The notes below the pieces were generated by a model. That model was not told where the DNA came from, did not search any database, and worked only from the letters and a program-made list of their open reading frames with translations. Of a stretch of 64,000 bases of DNA, positions 1 through 7,043 are shown one piece after another. The translations under genes and the position numbers were made by a program. Numbering within the stretch: the first letter of the stretch is position 1; each line of letters starts with the position of its first letter. This DNA comes from Candidatus Tumulicola sp. (GTDB lineage Bacteria > Vulcanimicrobiota > Vulcanimicrobiia > Eremiobacterales > Eremiobacteraceae): assembly GCA_035601835.1 (NCBI GenBank), contig DATNNM010000009.1, positions 62,001 to 126,000 of the forward strand, written 5' to 3'.

Positions 1-102
1 CGCGAGGACAGCTAGGGCGCGAATCTGGTGATGGGGACACAGGCGGCTCGGTCGAATAACTTCTACTGGGCCGCGCTCGGCGTGCACGACAAGCTTTGGG
101 AA

Positions 103-351
103 CTAGTTAGCCGATTGATCGGCGGACGCTTCTTCTTTTACGCCGGCTTCGATTGCTTTCTTCTTGATCACCTCGGCTGAGGCTATCGCTGCTTTCTTGA
201 CGTTGACGGCGGCTATGCTGATGATAAGCACCACAAGTACTAGGGCGAGTGGCCAAAGGGAGGCCAAAAGGATATCGTTCTGCTGGGCGTGCCATAGCTC
301 GGTTGGCGGTGTAGCTGTAGTAGTGTGACCGGCTCCCAGGACGAGCATCAC
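103..351 (-). CDS. Small single-pass membrane protein, unknown
   Basis: I do not recognise this 82-residue protein. One hydrophobic segment lies at about residues 28-50 and is followed by a charged Lys/Glu/Ala-rich tail that could form a helix in the cytoplasm. The start is either GTG at 351, giving a 4-base GTGA overlap with the upstream gene's stop, or ATG at 348, giving a 1-base overlap. Either way translation is probably coupled to the gene at 348-623. Composition is normal for the window. The overlap is the main argument that it is real; function is unknown. Confidence 0.5.
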   Translation of the reverse strand: MMLVLGAGHTTTATPPTELWHAQQNDILLASLWPLALVLVVLIISIAAVNVKKAAIASAEVIKKKAIEAGVKEEASADQSAN

Positions 352-623
352 CCGTTTTCTGCTTTGGTGGCGTTCGGATTCGCGTTGGTTGCGGCGCCAG
401 AATCGGGTTTGGTGGCGTTCGGGCTAGCGCCGGTCGTGGTGCCGGGATTAGTATCTCCGGATTTGGGTTGCATTCTTATCGGCGGATTGTCTCGGTCGAT
501 GTTGTCCACGGTGACGCCGCGAACGCCCTTCTCGACCAACGGCTGCTCGCTCTTCCTTGGCGTGATGATCTCACGTAGTTTCTGAATACCAGGGTTCTTG
601 TTTCCTTTGCTATCTGAAGCCAT
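348..623 (-). CDS. Small hydrophilic low-complexity protein, unknown
   Basis: This is a 91-residue soluble protein with a Lys/Arg-rich N-terminal half and an Asn/Ala/Thr/Lys-rich repetitive C-terminal half (PNATKPDSG, NPNATKAENG). No domain, signal peptide or membrane segment is visible. It starts 14 bases after the DUF6338-like gene and overlaps the next gene, so it looks like the middle of a three-gene leftward unit. The ATG at 623 is preceded by GAGAGAA, an acceptable ribosome binding site. The low-complexity tail suggests a disordered linker or surface protein. Function is unknown. Confidence 0.5.
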   Translation of the reverse strand: MASDSKGNKNPGIQKLREIITPRKSEQPLVEKGVRGVTVDNIDRDNPPIRMQPKSGDTNPGTTTGASPNATKPDSGAATNANPNATKAENG

Positions 624-637
624 CAGCGTTCTCTCCT

Positions 638-1228
638 TTACTCAAAAAACTCGATTGTGTCGATTTCGCCACCGCTGACCAGAAATCCGGCAGAACCTTT
701 CACGCGGTCTCCAAACCCGGTTTCATCTACTTCGTACTGTTCCCTGACATATAGCTGTTCAGGGGCCGGGTATGATGAAGACCACGACCCTTTGCCATAG
801 ATACCGCCAATGTAACCGCCGCTCTTTAGCTTGACGCGCACCCGGTGGGCATGCTGGTCAGCAAAGAACTTGTCCCACGGCGTAGCTTCGGGCTCGAGCA
901 AGTACGAGAGCACTTTAGTCGTTAGGATTCTGTCGCGCCAGTAGTCCCACTTCCGGGCCAGCAATATGATTGGCGGCCAAAGAATCGGCAATATCAGAAC
1001 GACAACGTAGGCGGCTATGAGGCGCGGTACACCCGCCGGCGCGACGAGAACGATCCACCCTGTCAGGGCATAGTGGATTGCGCTGTAGGCGATCACCTCT
1101 GGAAGCCGCTTCGTGAAATCGGAGTTGTTAGTTGCAATGAAGAGTCCGTAAACGCTCATTGAAATGAATCCTGGCACAAAAAAGACCAGAAAAAGCAGCA
1201 ACTTGTCTGTGCTCCATATGTCACCCAT
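638..1228 (-). CDS. DUF6338-like membrane protein
   Basis: A 196-residue protein with two or three N-terminal membrane helices (about residues 8-30, 45-65 and 70-95) followed by a cytoplasmic beta-rich domain. That domain contains the motif VRVKLKSGGYIGGIYG and acidic/aromatic residues. This arrangement resembles the DUF6338 family, which is common in accessory regions and has no established function. I chose ATG 1228 because the protein then begins just before the first membrane helix, as in related proteins. A longer frame to 1279 exists but adds an unlikely 17-residue head. It probably heads the leftward unit with the two small genes downstream. Confidence 0.65.
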   Translation of the reverse strand: MGDIWSTDKLLLFLVFFVPGFISMSVYGLFIATNNSDFTKRLPEVIAYSAIHYALTGWIVLVAPAGVPRLIAAYVVVLILPILWPPIILLARKWDYWRDRILTTKVLSYLLEPEATPWDKFFADQHAHRVRVKLKSGGYIGGIYGKGSWSSSYPAPEQLYVREQYEVDETGFGDRVKGSAGFLVSGGEIDTIEFFE

Positions 1229-1637
1229 ACAGCTTATTTCCCCGAATGCCGCCCGGTACCATCGCGGGGGCTCAAACATAGCGGCCTAAACCCACCGCGC
1301 GCTAACGGGGCGAGATAAGGGTTCTTATCTGGCCAGCACGCTGACTCGGGCAGTCCGAGAGCCCTGGCTGGCAGAATCGAAGCTGTCCTAATTCCTCTAC
1401 GCCGGATTGGTCTCGCGAATGATCTAGGATCTGAAAAGTTCGGCGTTCAGCCGATTGACGGCGTCCTGAAGGATTGGTATGGCCGACGCCTGGTCATCGG
1501 CGTTGTGCCCTCTTGCTTAATGTGGCTGACAGCGTCGGCCTCATATCCAGGATCCTATACTTTGAGTTTGCGCGCGCCTTCAAATCGAAGGGCGGCAACT
1601 CGCGTCACCGCCCCGCGCGCGTGCCGACTACTTTCGA
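1229..1637. other. Intergenic stretch with a short palindrome and a repeat copy
   Basis: About 400 bases without a convincing gene. It holds a perfect inverted repeat (AGATAAG, 4-base loop, CTTATCT) at 1313-1330 upstream of the DUF6338-like gene, possibly a regulatory site. It also holds one copy of an imperfect 31-base direct repeat at 1413-1443 whose partner is at 5217-5247. The frames through 1474-1710 on the plus strand have no coding signature and run into the antisense of the XRE gene. Confidence 0.5.
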
Positions 1638-2078
1638 TCAGGCTACCACAAGCTCACGGGCCGGCTCGACCTTTATTTCGATCTTGCCCCTCAACTTGTC
1701 GATGATCTGATCGACGCGGTTTACGGTGATCCCGTGATACTCGTTGCGCTCGTCGCGAGACACCTGGCTCTCATCTACACCGAGCGCCTCAGCCAACTCG
1801 CGTTGAGTTATGCCGGCCGCAATTCGCAGTCCGATTAGCAGACGGCCCACGCTGTTGAATGTCGTGGCCACCTGGACGTCGCCACGCCTAGCCTGCGTGT
1901 ACCAGTCAACCTCGTCCTTCAGCTGCTCGAACAGCGTGTACTGGGGTGCCATGGCTCGAGCGACCTCCTCAGCCGATCGGCCCTGCTTTCGCAGCTTCTG
2001 TTCGCGTCCCTCGATGGCTTCGCGATCGTGTTGCAATTGTTGGAGTGCGACGTTGTATGCTGCGTCCGTCTTGATCAT
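1638..2078 (-). CDS. XRE-family helix-turn-helix regulator (antitoxin-like)
   Basis: A 146-residue protein. Residues 1-70 form a helical, charged region likely to be a coiled coil. Residues 75-130 are a Cro/C1-type helix-turn-helix with the characteristic stretch RLLIGLRIAAGITQREL followed by LGVDESQVSRDE. It overlaps the stop of the nucleotidyltransferase-like gene by four bases (ATGA), so the two are translationally coupled. XRE proteins in such pairs are usually antitoxins or autorepressors. The palindrome at 2638-2657 in front of the pair is the obvious operator candidate. Calling it an antitoxin is inference; the DNA-binding fold is clear. Confidence 0.8.
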   Translation of the reverse strand: MIKTDAAYNVALQQLQHDREAIEGREQKLRKQGRSAEEVARAMAPQYTLFEQLKDEVDWYTQARRGDVQVATTFNSVGRLLIGLRIAAGITQRELAEALGVDESQVSRDERNEYHGITVNRVDQIIDKLRGKIEIKVEPARELVVA

Positions 2079-2620
2079 AGGCGCGCCTCCTTTAGCAACT
2101 TGACGATACCCTTTGGTTTATCGGTCGCTTTTTGTCGTCGGAATAGCGTCGGAATGTGCTGGTCGCAACCATCCGGAGGCTGGCCCTGCCAGTGCGGAAA
2201 CATGTCCACCCGATAGATGTGCCACATCGGCAGCTCGGCTTTTGTGGAGTCGGGGTGACGTCTACGGGCCCGGTGATCCCAAGTCCAGCACTTGTAGGGG
2301 TCGATGCCGTTGAGCCGCATCTCAAGATCGCCCGTCATCAGATCGAACAGCTTGCACGTGAAGTAGCCGTCGATGTCGTTCGGGTGGGGCCGGTCTTCCA
2401 CGAAAGAGCCATCAACGAACACATCCGACACACCCACGGACCACAACTGCTTTACAACGACGCTGAGATTCTTGAGAAGCTTGAGGCGCCACGCCACGTC
2501 ATACCCTTCCGACGTACCGCCGGCACCAAAGCGCGAGCCCTCTAGCTCGCGAAGTGTCATTGGGTAGTCATCCGGAGGCAAGACGCCATCCGCTGTGAAC
2601 GCGGGAAGGCTGGCGGGCAC
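2075..2620 (-). CDS. Nucleotidyltransferase-like protein (DUF6932-like), partner of the XRE gene
   Basis: A 181-residue protein with a nucleotidyltransferase-like core around residues 60-90. It has DVFVDGSFVEDRPHPNDIDG, close to the GS-x(n)-DxD signature of the MNT/AbiEii superfamily, where the Asp residues bind metal and NTP. A second acidic residue is not obvious further on. The family resembles DUF6932, often found beside XRE genes. The GTG start at 2620 sits about 7 bases after a predicted -10 box, implying a leaderless message. An alternative ATG at 2560 would drop 20 residues. A role as toxin in an XRE/NTase toxin-antitoxin pair is plausible but unproven. Confidence 0.7.
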   Translation of the reverse strand: MPASLPAFTADGVLPPDDYPMTLRELEGSRFGAGGTSEGYDVAWRLKLLKNLSVVVKQLWSVGVSDVFVDGSFVEDRPHPNDIDGYFTCKLFDLMTGDLEMRLNGIDPYKCWTWDHRARRRHPDSTKAELPMWHIYRVDMFPHWQGQPPDGCDQHIPTLFRRQKATDKPKGIVKLLKEARL

Positions 2621-2626
2621 ATTCCC

Positions 2627-2668
2627 AGTCTACCCCGACTTGACATAGAAGTCAAGTTAAGTAATACT
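2627..2668. promoter_or_regulatory. Divergent overlapping promoters on a perfect palindrome
   Basis: A perfect inverted repeat, ACTTGAC and GTCAAGT around six bases, occupies 2638-2657. Each arm supplies a -35 box. Leftward: TTGACT (2655-2650), 17-base spacer, TAGACT (2632-2627). Rightward: TTGACA (2640-2645), 17-base spacer, AATACT (2663-2668). A dimeric repressor bound to the palindrome would block both promoters. The leftward promoter drives the nucleotidyltransferase/XRE pair and the rightward one the small genes from 2746. The XRE protein encoded next door is the likely ligand. Confidence 0.7.
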
Positions 2669-2745
2669 GAGTGTGTAAGGGCGGCTCGAGGCGAGCGCGC
2701 GATCCGGCGGCGGGCTGGGCGCCAACGACAAGGAGAATTCGCGAC

Positions 2746-2856
2746 ATGAACGACGATCTGAACAAGCTCATCAAATTCGGGTTCGCCCTGGGCGGCGCGA
2801 TCACCGCAGTCTACGGTCTCTACCGCATGGCCAAGAGATACGGATGGATCGAGTGA
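2746..2856 (+). CDS. 36-residue single-span membrane peptide
   Basis: The ATG at 2746 is preceded by AAGGAG at a good distance, so this short gene looks genuinely translated. The 36-residue product starts with an acidic and lysine-containing head, has one hydrophobic helix of about 20 residues (FGFALGGAITAVYGLY), and ends with a basic tail. It is the first gene of the rightward unit behind the palindromic promoter. Small hydrophobic peptides beside regulator genes are sometimes type I-like or holin-like toxins, but nothing here proves that. An upstream GTG at 2671 in the same frame is unlikely because it lies inside the predicted transcription start. Confidence 0.55.
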   Translation: MNDDLNKLIKFGFALGGAITAVYGLYRMAKRYGWIE

Positions 2857-2885
2857 CCCCGATCAGGCGCGGGGCGCGACCTAGC

Positions 2886-3164
2886 ATGGCAAACTTCACC
2901 GTGCGCGTGGAACTCCACCGGGCGTCGGTCCTCGACTACGAAGTGCTGCACGCCGCAATGGAAGAGCGCGGTTTCAGCCGGACGATCGCCGCCGACTCCA
3001 ACGAGACGTACAAGCTACCCACCGCTGAATACACCATCAGCGGAACGGACAGAGGACAGGTCCTCGCTCAGGCTAAGCGCGCCGCGGGCGACACGGGAAA
3101 GAGCTTTGCTGCCCTCGTCACCGAATCCGCCGGCCGCACGTGGCACGGCTTGGAGAAAGGTTGA
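2886..3164 (+). CDS. Small protein resembling DUF2622 family
   Basis: A 92-residue soluble protein starting at ATG 2886 (MANFTVRVELH). The body has an alternating beta/alpha pattern with conserved-looking stretches LHAAMEERGFSRTI, KLPTAEYTISG and a C-terminal LVTESAGRTWHGL. This is the pattern I associate with DUF2622-like small proteins, a family that includes accessory-region proteins of enterobacteria. The family link is from memory and not certain. An earlier in-frame ATG at 2844 overlaps the preceding gene and gives an arginine-rich head, so I prefer the shorter start. Role in the block is unknown. Confidence 0.55.
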   Translation: MANFTVRVELHRASVLDYEVLHAAMEERGFSRTIAADSNETYKLPTAEYTISGTDRGQVLAQAKRAAGDTGKSFAALVTESAGRTWHGLEKG

Positions 3165-3176
3165 GGTAACGACAAC

Positions 3177-3680
3177 GTGAGCGAGGCCTGGAAATCGTTC
3201 TTCACCGCCCGAAACGCGGGCGACCCTTTTGCTCATCCAGTAAATCACGATCGACTGTTTCGTGAGGCTCTTGCCTCGCTTTTCGATGCGCCGCGGACCC
3301 CATCTCCCCTGCAGGCTGCTCTCTCACAGATGTTGCAGCCCACGCTTCTTCTGTGGGCCAAAAGCGCCGCCGGTTGGCACGACCTTCACCTATCCGATGT
3401 ATCCGCGCTGAAGGTTTCCGGAGTTTACGTCATTTGGAGGGCCTCAGATGGCGTGGTCCTCCGAGTTGGCCAAGGCGATGTCGCTGCGCGCCTGTCTGCT
3501 CATCGAAAAGACCTTCAAGTTCTACTGCTTTCGATGTCTTCCAGACTGCGGGCGACGTGGGCGCCTGTATCGTCGTTCCAGATGGACGGCGTTGAGTGAT
3601 ACCTTGCCGAGCAGTTTCGACCACTTATCGGTGGCCGTTTTCCGACTGCAGCGCCGATCCATGTGAACCTACCCCAATAG
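3177..3680 (+). pseudogene. GIY-YIG-like domain protein interrupted by an in-frame TGA
   Basis: Reading from GTG 3177 gives 140 residues to TGA 3597-3599, but the same frame continues without another stop to TAG 3678-3680. It yields a further 26 residues (YLAEQFRPLIGGRFPTAAPI and so on) that look like a normal domain end. Around residues 80-115 the protein has GVYVIWRASDGVVLRVGQG and ARLSAHR, which fit the GIY, (Y/R)xG and Arg motifs of a GIY-YIG nuclease-like fold. One C-to-T change (CGA to TGA) would produce this stop, so a recent nonsense mutation or sequence error is the simplest reading. GAGGT precedes the GTG start. Confidence 0.6.
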
Positions 3681-3710
3681 CGAAACCCAGATGCTTAGGC
3701 GGTAACGAGG

Positions 3711-4046
3711 ATGTCGGTTAGGCTCTATACGGAAGACGCGGCCGGGCTCCTAGATGCGATCAAGGGCAGCATCGACGAGGGTCACATCGAAACATGGGAC
3801 TACGATGAAGACGGTGATTTTACGCATACACCGGATCAATGGTTCGAGACTGCTTGGCTTCGACCGTCCCTCGAGGACGATTCGCTGCTCCTCAACATCT
3901 TGCCACCCAAAGGCGTCAACATTTCGAGTGAAGTCTACGCCGTTTACCACGGCCGTTTTATCGAAATGGCCATTGAGCATTTTGAAGACTGGATTGGCGA
4001 CGCAGTCGCAACCGCTGCGGTCGATGACGGTGATGTCGTCGCTTGA
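3711..4046 (+). CDS. Conserved-looking hypothetical protein
   Basis: A 111-residue acidic protein with a good ribosome binding site (ACGAGG) just before ATG 3711. It contains TWDYDEDGDFTHTPDQW, AWLRP and VYAVYHGRFIEMAIEHF, motifs that look highly conserved, but I know no function for the family. No signal peptide or membrane span is present. Beta strands probably alternate with helices, so it is likely a small globular protein. It lies between the broken GIY-YIG-like gene and the PIN-like gene in the same direction, with short spacing, so all three may share the rightward transcript. Confidence 0.6.
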   Translation: MSVRLYTEDAAGLLDAIKGSIDEGHIETWDYDEDGDFTHTPDQWFETAWLRPSLEDDSLLLNILPPKGVNISSEVYAVYHGRFIEMAIEHFEDWIGDAVATAAVDDGDVVA

Positions 4047-4073
4047 CGGCGCGAGACAGGTAGGCGTGCTCCG

Positions 4074-5231
4074 GTGAGCTTCGGCGCGCTTCCTGCATTC
4101 CATAGTGGGGCGATAACTGAAGACGCAATTCGGGCTTTCCTCACGCGAACGCACGCTGAAAGCGCTAGGGCGCCCATTATTGGTCCAAATCAGTATGGAG
4201 CCTTTCCCGGATCATGGTTTAGCGGATTGCTCCAAGGAGAAGCTCTCCTGATTGTTCCGGACACGATGGTGCTCCTTAAGGACATCGGGCGGGCGTGCAC
4301 CAGAGCAGGGCGGACAACGCTCATAACGGCTGCGAATAGCGGAGCTCTGCGGCTTGTCTGCGCCCAACATGTGTTGGATGAGGTTCTCCGACACAGTGAA
4401 GAACGGGCCGCCTTCTACAAGGTTCCCCACGAAGTCTATTTGGCTCGTTGGAGCGACGAGTATCTTCCTCTTATACGAACGGTTCGAGATGACGAGTTGT
4501 CCTTGAGATTGCTTGCTCCGAGCGAAGTGGTGCGCGTCAAAGCGTTAGGAGCCTCGCGCGACGTTCCATCGGTAATTCTCTCGCTCGTCCTTGGTGCGTT
4601 TTACGTGACCTTGGACCGCGCCGCGCGGTACGCGGTCTACGCTGAAGATGCTGACAATGAAGACCTTCTAAATTGGCTGCGAGTGCTTATGGACGGCAGC
4701 AACGCCAGCGAAATGGGCAAGATGTTGTTCGTCGTATTGGCGGTGCCCAGTCTAGCGGCCAGCGGCCTATTCCATGGGATTCGATCGCTGGCCAAGAAGC
4801 ATCCATGGGTTCTAGCCGCGATCGCCGGCGGCATCGGATTGCTCGCCTTCCGAACGGCTCCCGAGACTTACAGGAAGATCGGCAACGGCCTGCTCTTTGC
4901 TTTGTCATTGTTAGCTGATCTCTATCGTCCATACTCCGAGGCTCTGGATCGCTTCAGAAAAATGGCTCCGGAGATCCCAACGTGGTGGGAACTGAGTCAG
5001 ACTAATGAACGCGGGTCGGTTCTTGCAAGGGCCTGCCTCCATACGCTCGCACGATCGCCGCGCAGCTTCATTTCTGCCCAAGAGCTGGCAGGCGCACTCC
5101 CGACATTGGGCGTTGGCAAAGACGCGCAACTCGTCCGCGAGACGCTGCGCAGCCACTGCTGCTTCGCTCAACCGTACAGAGGACGGTGGCAAGTGGGACA
5201 TCCGGTTCGCATACCGTCGCGAATGGTCTAG
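4074..5231 (+). CDS. PIN-like nuclease domain with membrane segments and C-terminal winged-helix-like domain
   Basis: A 385-residue protein with three parts. Residues 55-195 resemble a PIN domain: an Asp in LLIVPDTMVLL, a Glu in VLDEVLRH, and an Asp-containing hydrophobic stretch (RDVPSVILSLVLGAFYVTLD) match the spacing of PIN acidic residues. Residues 210-285 contain two or three hydrophobic segments that look membrane-spanning. Residues 310-385 could be a small helical or winged-helix domain. PIN domains are RNases, usually soluble, so a membrane-embedded form is unusual. It may be a membrane-tethered RNase in a defence or toxin role; this is inference. GTG 4074 is the likely start. Confidence 0.55.
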   Translation: MSFGALPAFHSGAITEDAIRAFLTRTHAESARAPIIGPNQYGAFPGSWFSGLLQGEALLIVPDTMVLLKDIGRACTRAGRTTLITAANSGALRLVCAQHVLDEVLRHSEERAAFYKVPHEVYLARWSDEYLPLIRTVRDDELSLRLLAPSEVVRVKALGASRDVPSVILSLVLGAFYVTLDRAARYAVYAEDADNEDLLNWLRVLMDGSNASEMGKMLFVVLAVPSLAASGLFHGIRSLAKKHPWVLAAIAGGIGLLAFRTAPETYRKIGNGLLFALSLLADLYRPYSEALDRFRKMAPEIPTWWELSQTNERGSVLARACLHTLARSPRSFISAQELAGALPTLGVGKDAQLVRETLRSHCCFAQPYRGRWQVGHPVRIPSRMV

Positions 5232-5248
5232 GATCTGAAGACTTCGCA

Positions 5249-5286
5249 TCGGGCACTCCTCGCGGCCGGATAGCGGCAGTGCCCGA
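5249..5286. repeat. Long hairpin between convergent genes
   Basis: TCGGGCACT at 5249-5257 pairs perfectly with AGTGCCCGA at 5278-5286 around a 20-base loop. It lies between two convergent genes and could end transcription, although no T-run follows. On the minus strand a GTAG tetranucleotide directly precedes the arm, as in the REP-like units elsewhere in the window. Confidence 0.5.
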
Positions 5287-5364
5287 CCTACGAAATCTCA
5301 AGCCCCGTAATCAGGCTCTCTTCCGTAATTGCCATCTTCATCCACCCAAACCTGAACTTCACGG

Positions 5365-5832
5365 TCATCGGTTTACGCGACAAAAAATCGGTTCCATTTC
5401 GTCGGTATATTCATTGGGGTTCCAGATGGTGAACCGCCAGCTCGGGAAGACGCGCCAGACGGTCTGGTCAACGACGAAACGCGATAATACGATATGTGCC
5501 AGGATCGCGCTGATCAGGGGCCAATCTAAGCGCCCCTGTTTATCGCGGGGGATTATAATAACACCTGAGTTCTTCTCCCGCTCAACCGACTGCGGGTCGA
5601 CGAACCTTCGATCGTGTGTTATCAGAACTCTGTCTTGTCGCTTAGCCTCAGCCAGTACATCTTCATCGCTGCTGGTTCGCATGGCCGGTGAGAGCTGCAC
5701 GGCGCTCGCACCTGCGCCTTGAATGAATCTCAGCAATTCGACATCGACATCATTATCCAACAAAAACCCCGTGGGACCGCTGTGGTCTTCGTCAGCGTCG
5801 GTCGCAAGGGGAGCCCAATGATACACAGACAA
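5365..5832 (-). CDS. DUF5615 PIN-like (Mut7-C/VapC-like) protein
   Basis: A 155-residue protein whose residues 22-90 match the DUF5615 PIN-like fold. FLLDNDVDVELLRFIQ carries the first Asp of the active site, SSDEDVLAEAKRQDRVLITHDRRF carries the acidic pair and terminal TxD motif. Such proteins are predicted RNase toxins usually paired with a DUF433 antitoxin. No DUF433 gene is visible upstream, so this may be an orphan. The annotated TTG start adds about 20 unusual residues before the domain, so a start closer to LLDND is possible. The C-terminal 60 residues after the domain are unusual for the family. Confidence 0.7.
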   Translation of the reverse strand: MSVYHWAPLATDADEDHSGPTGFLLDNDVDVELLRFIQGAGASAVQLSPAMRTSSDEDVLAEAKRQDRVLITHDRRFVDPQSVEREKNSGVIIIPRDKQGRLDWPLISAILAHIVLSRFVVDQTVWRVFPSWRFTIWNPNEYTDEMEPIFCRVNR

Positions 5833-5850
5833 TTATTCAACGACCAAATG

Positions 5851-6000
5851 ATGGCGCCTGGCGGCGCTGCGCGCTGGCCGCGCGTCCGCTGTCGGGGCGA
5901 ATTGGCTGCGCACCGCATGAGGTTCTGCAGCGATGCGTGTGGGGAAGCGTATATGCACCGCCTCGCATCACCCCGTGACGTACCCCTTAGGCTGGCATAA
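5851..6000 (+). CDS. Possible 49-residue zinc-finger-like peptide
   Basis: The frame from ATG 5851 to TAA 5998-6000 ends with RCRGELAAHRMRFCSDACGEAY. The FCSDAC portion resembles the second half of small zinc fingers found in accessory genes. The expected first CxxC is missing (only one Cys, in RCRGEL), so it may be a decayed or partial gene. There is no strong ribosome binding site. It could also be chance. Low confidence. Confidence 0.25.
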   Translation: MAPGGAARWPRVRCRGELAAHRMRFCSDACGEAYMHRLASPRDVPLRLA

Positions 6001-6042
6001 CAGACTACTCCAGACGAACCAAGGGTACCTCAAGACGACCAA

Positions 6043-6075
6043 GAAAAAATCATCCCCGCGTGAAGGGGGATGATT
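6043..6075 (-). terminator. Intrinsic terminator abutting the tRNA-Asn fragment
   Basis: A 10-base-pair stem (6048-6057 with 6066-6075, loop of 8) is followed on the minus strand by six T residues. It is a strong rho-independent terminator for leftward transcription. Its 5' arm begins inside what would be the anticodon loop of the adjacent tRNA-Asn fragment. Confidence 0.75.
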
Positions 6076-6111
6076 AACAGTCAGACGCTCTACCAGCTGA
6101 GCTATCGGGGA
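6071..6111 (-). pseudogene. Truncated tRNA-Asn (GUU), 5' half only
   Basis: Read on the minus strand from 6111, the 41 bases carry a 7-base acceptor 5' strand (TCCCCGA), a complete D arm (GCTCAGCTGGTAGAGC), the anticodon stem 5' strand and the loop CTGTTAA with anticodon GTT. The match to bacterial tRNA-Asn stops after TCA of the anticodon stem's 3' strand. No variable loop, T arm or acceptor 3' strand follows; instead the sequence runs into a terminator hairpin. It cannot be a functional tRNA. It marks the edge of the accessory block and is probably a recombination scar. Confidence 0.75.
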
Positions 6112-6158
6112 ATGCTGGCGACGCCGCTATCTTTGACGGGGTTCTGGCCGATTCCGCC

Positions 6159-7025
6159 TCACGCGAGCCGAAGATCAGTTGCGGCCTTCGTCTCTTGATC
6201 GTGGTATTGGACGAGCTCGTCGAAATCGGCGGACGCGCTTCCCGTGCCGACCGTCGTCACGTAGCGGCATGTCGCGAAGGCAGCGGTTTTCGCGTTGTAG
6301 TCGGCCTCCCAGCGGCGGCTCCGCTCGAGGTCCTCTGGTGTCTCAAATGGGAACTCGACGGGCGGGTTCAGCATAGCACAACGCCACGGTTTGGGCGTCA
6401 GGCGCGCCCGAAAACACTCCTGCGATCGACACAACCGCACGTAGAGAGGATCGCAGTCGAATTCCGTGAGCAGCGCTTCCGCCTCCGAACTGGTCGCCTC
6501 AAACGGTGCGCTGGTGATCAAGAGCCGATACCCGGCTGCCGTCTGGTAGACCCGTGCAGAGAGGTCGTGGCGTTGCGCCACCTGATTCATCGCTTCGACG
6601 ATCGGGTTTGAAGGCGGCGGCCCAAGTTTCGGCTTTGGGAAGAGCGATGAGACCATTTTCCCGAGCGCCGCGCCCGCATTTGATGGCGCGCCCTTGCGGT
6701 CCACATCGACGAACATGAGCCGGTCGGCGTTGAGCACCAGCGCTCCGTACACGTTGCGTGTCACGATCGCGCATCGCTCCCCGTCAGTACCGTTGAACTC
6801 GCGGATCACGGGTTCGGGCAGCGGGCGGTCGCCGTAGGGATAGCGTTGCTTCGATTCGTCCTTGGAGGCGATGCGCTCGGCGACACGCTGGGCGATCTCT
6901 TGTGCGCGCGTGCGGGCCGAGTCTAGGCTATCATCGGACCAGCCGCGCGCTTCGACGCTGATGGTCTTGCCGTCGGAAGTGGTCGTCTCTCCCTGGGCGC
7001 GCGTCCAGTAACGGGCAAGTTTCAT
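6159..7025 (-). CDS. Conserved hypothetical protein
   Basis: A 288-residue soluble protein I recognise only as a recurrent hypothetical. The N-terminal 60 residues are a charged helix region (GWSDDSLDSARTRAQEIAQR). The middle contains VTRNVYGALVLN, LMFVDVDRKG and a TAAGYRLLITSAPFEA segment, and the C-terminal part has RARLTPKPWRCAMLNPP. The FVDVD plus TAAGYR pattern is loosely reminiscent of primase/polymerase-type palm folds, but I would not name a function. No signal peptide is seen. It lies 18 bases after the DUF2461 gene in the same direction, so they may be cotranscribed. Confidence 0.6.
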   Translation of the reverse strand: MKLARYWTRAQGETTTSDGKTISVEARGWSDDSLDSARTRAQEIAQRVAERIASKDESKQRYPYGDRPLPEPVIREFNGTDGERCAIVTRNVYGALVLNADRLMFVDVDRKGAPSNAGAALGKMVSSLFPKPKLGPPPSNPIVEAMNQVAQRHDLSARVYQTAAGYRLLITSAPFEATSSEAEALLTEFDCDPLYVRLCRSQECFRARLTPKPWRCAMLNPPVEFPFETPEDLERSRRWEADYNAKTAAFATCRYVTTVGTGSASADFDELVQYHDQETKAATDLRLA

Positions 7026-7043
7026 ATCAGTGCTCCGGCGATT

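Noticed and set aside
3597-3599. Selenocysteine at the in-frame TGA
   Set aside because: No SECIS-like hairpin was noticed and neighbouring genes end with TGA. A CGA-to-TGA nonsense change is simpler.
5833-6040. A DUF433 antitoxin next to the DUF5615 gene
   Set aside because: No frame on the minus strand here has the DUF433 pattern; the toxin-like gene appears to stand alone.
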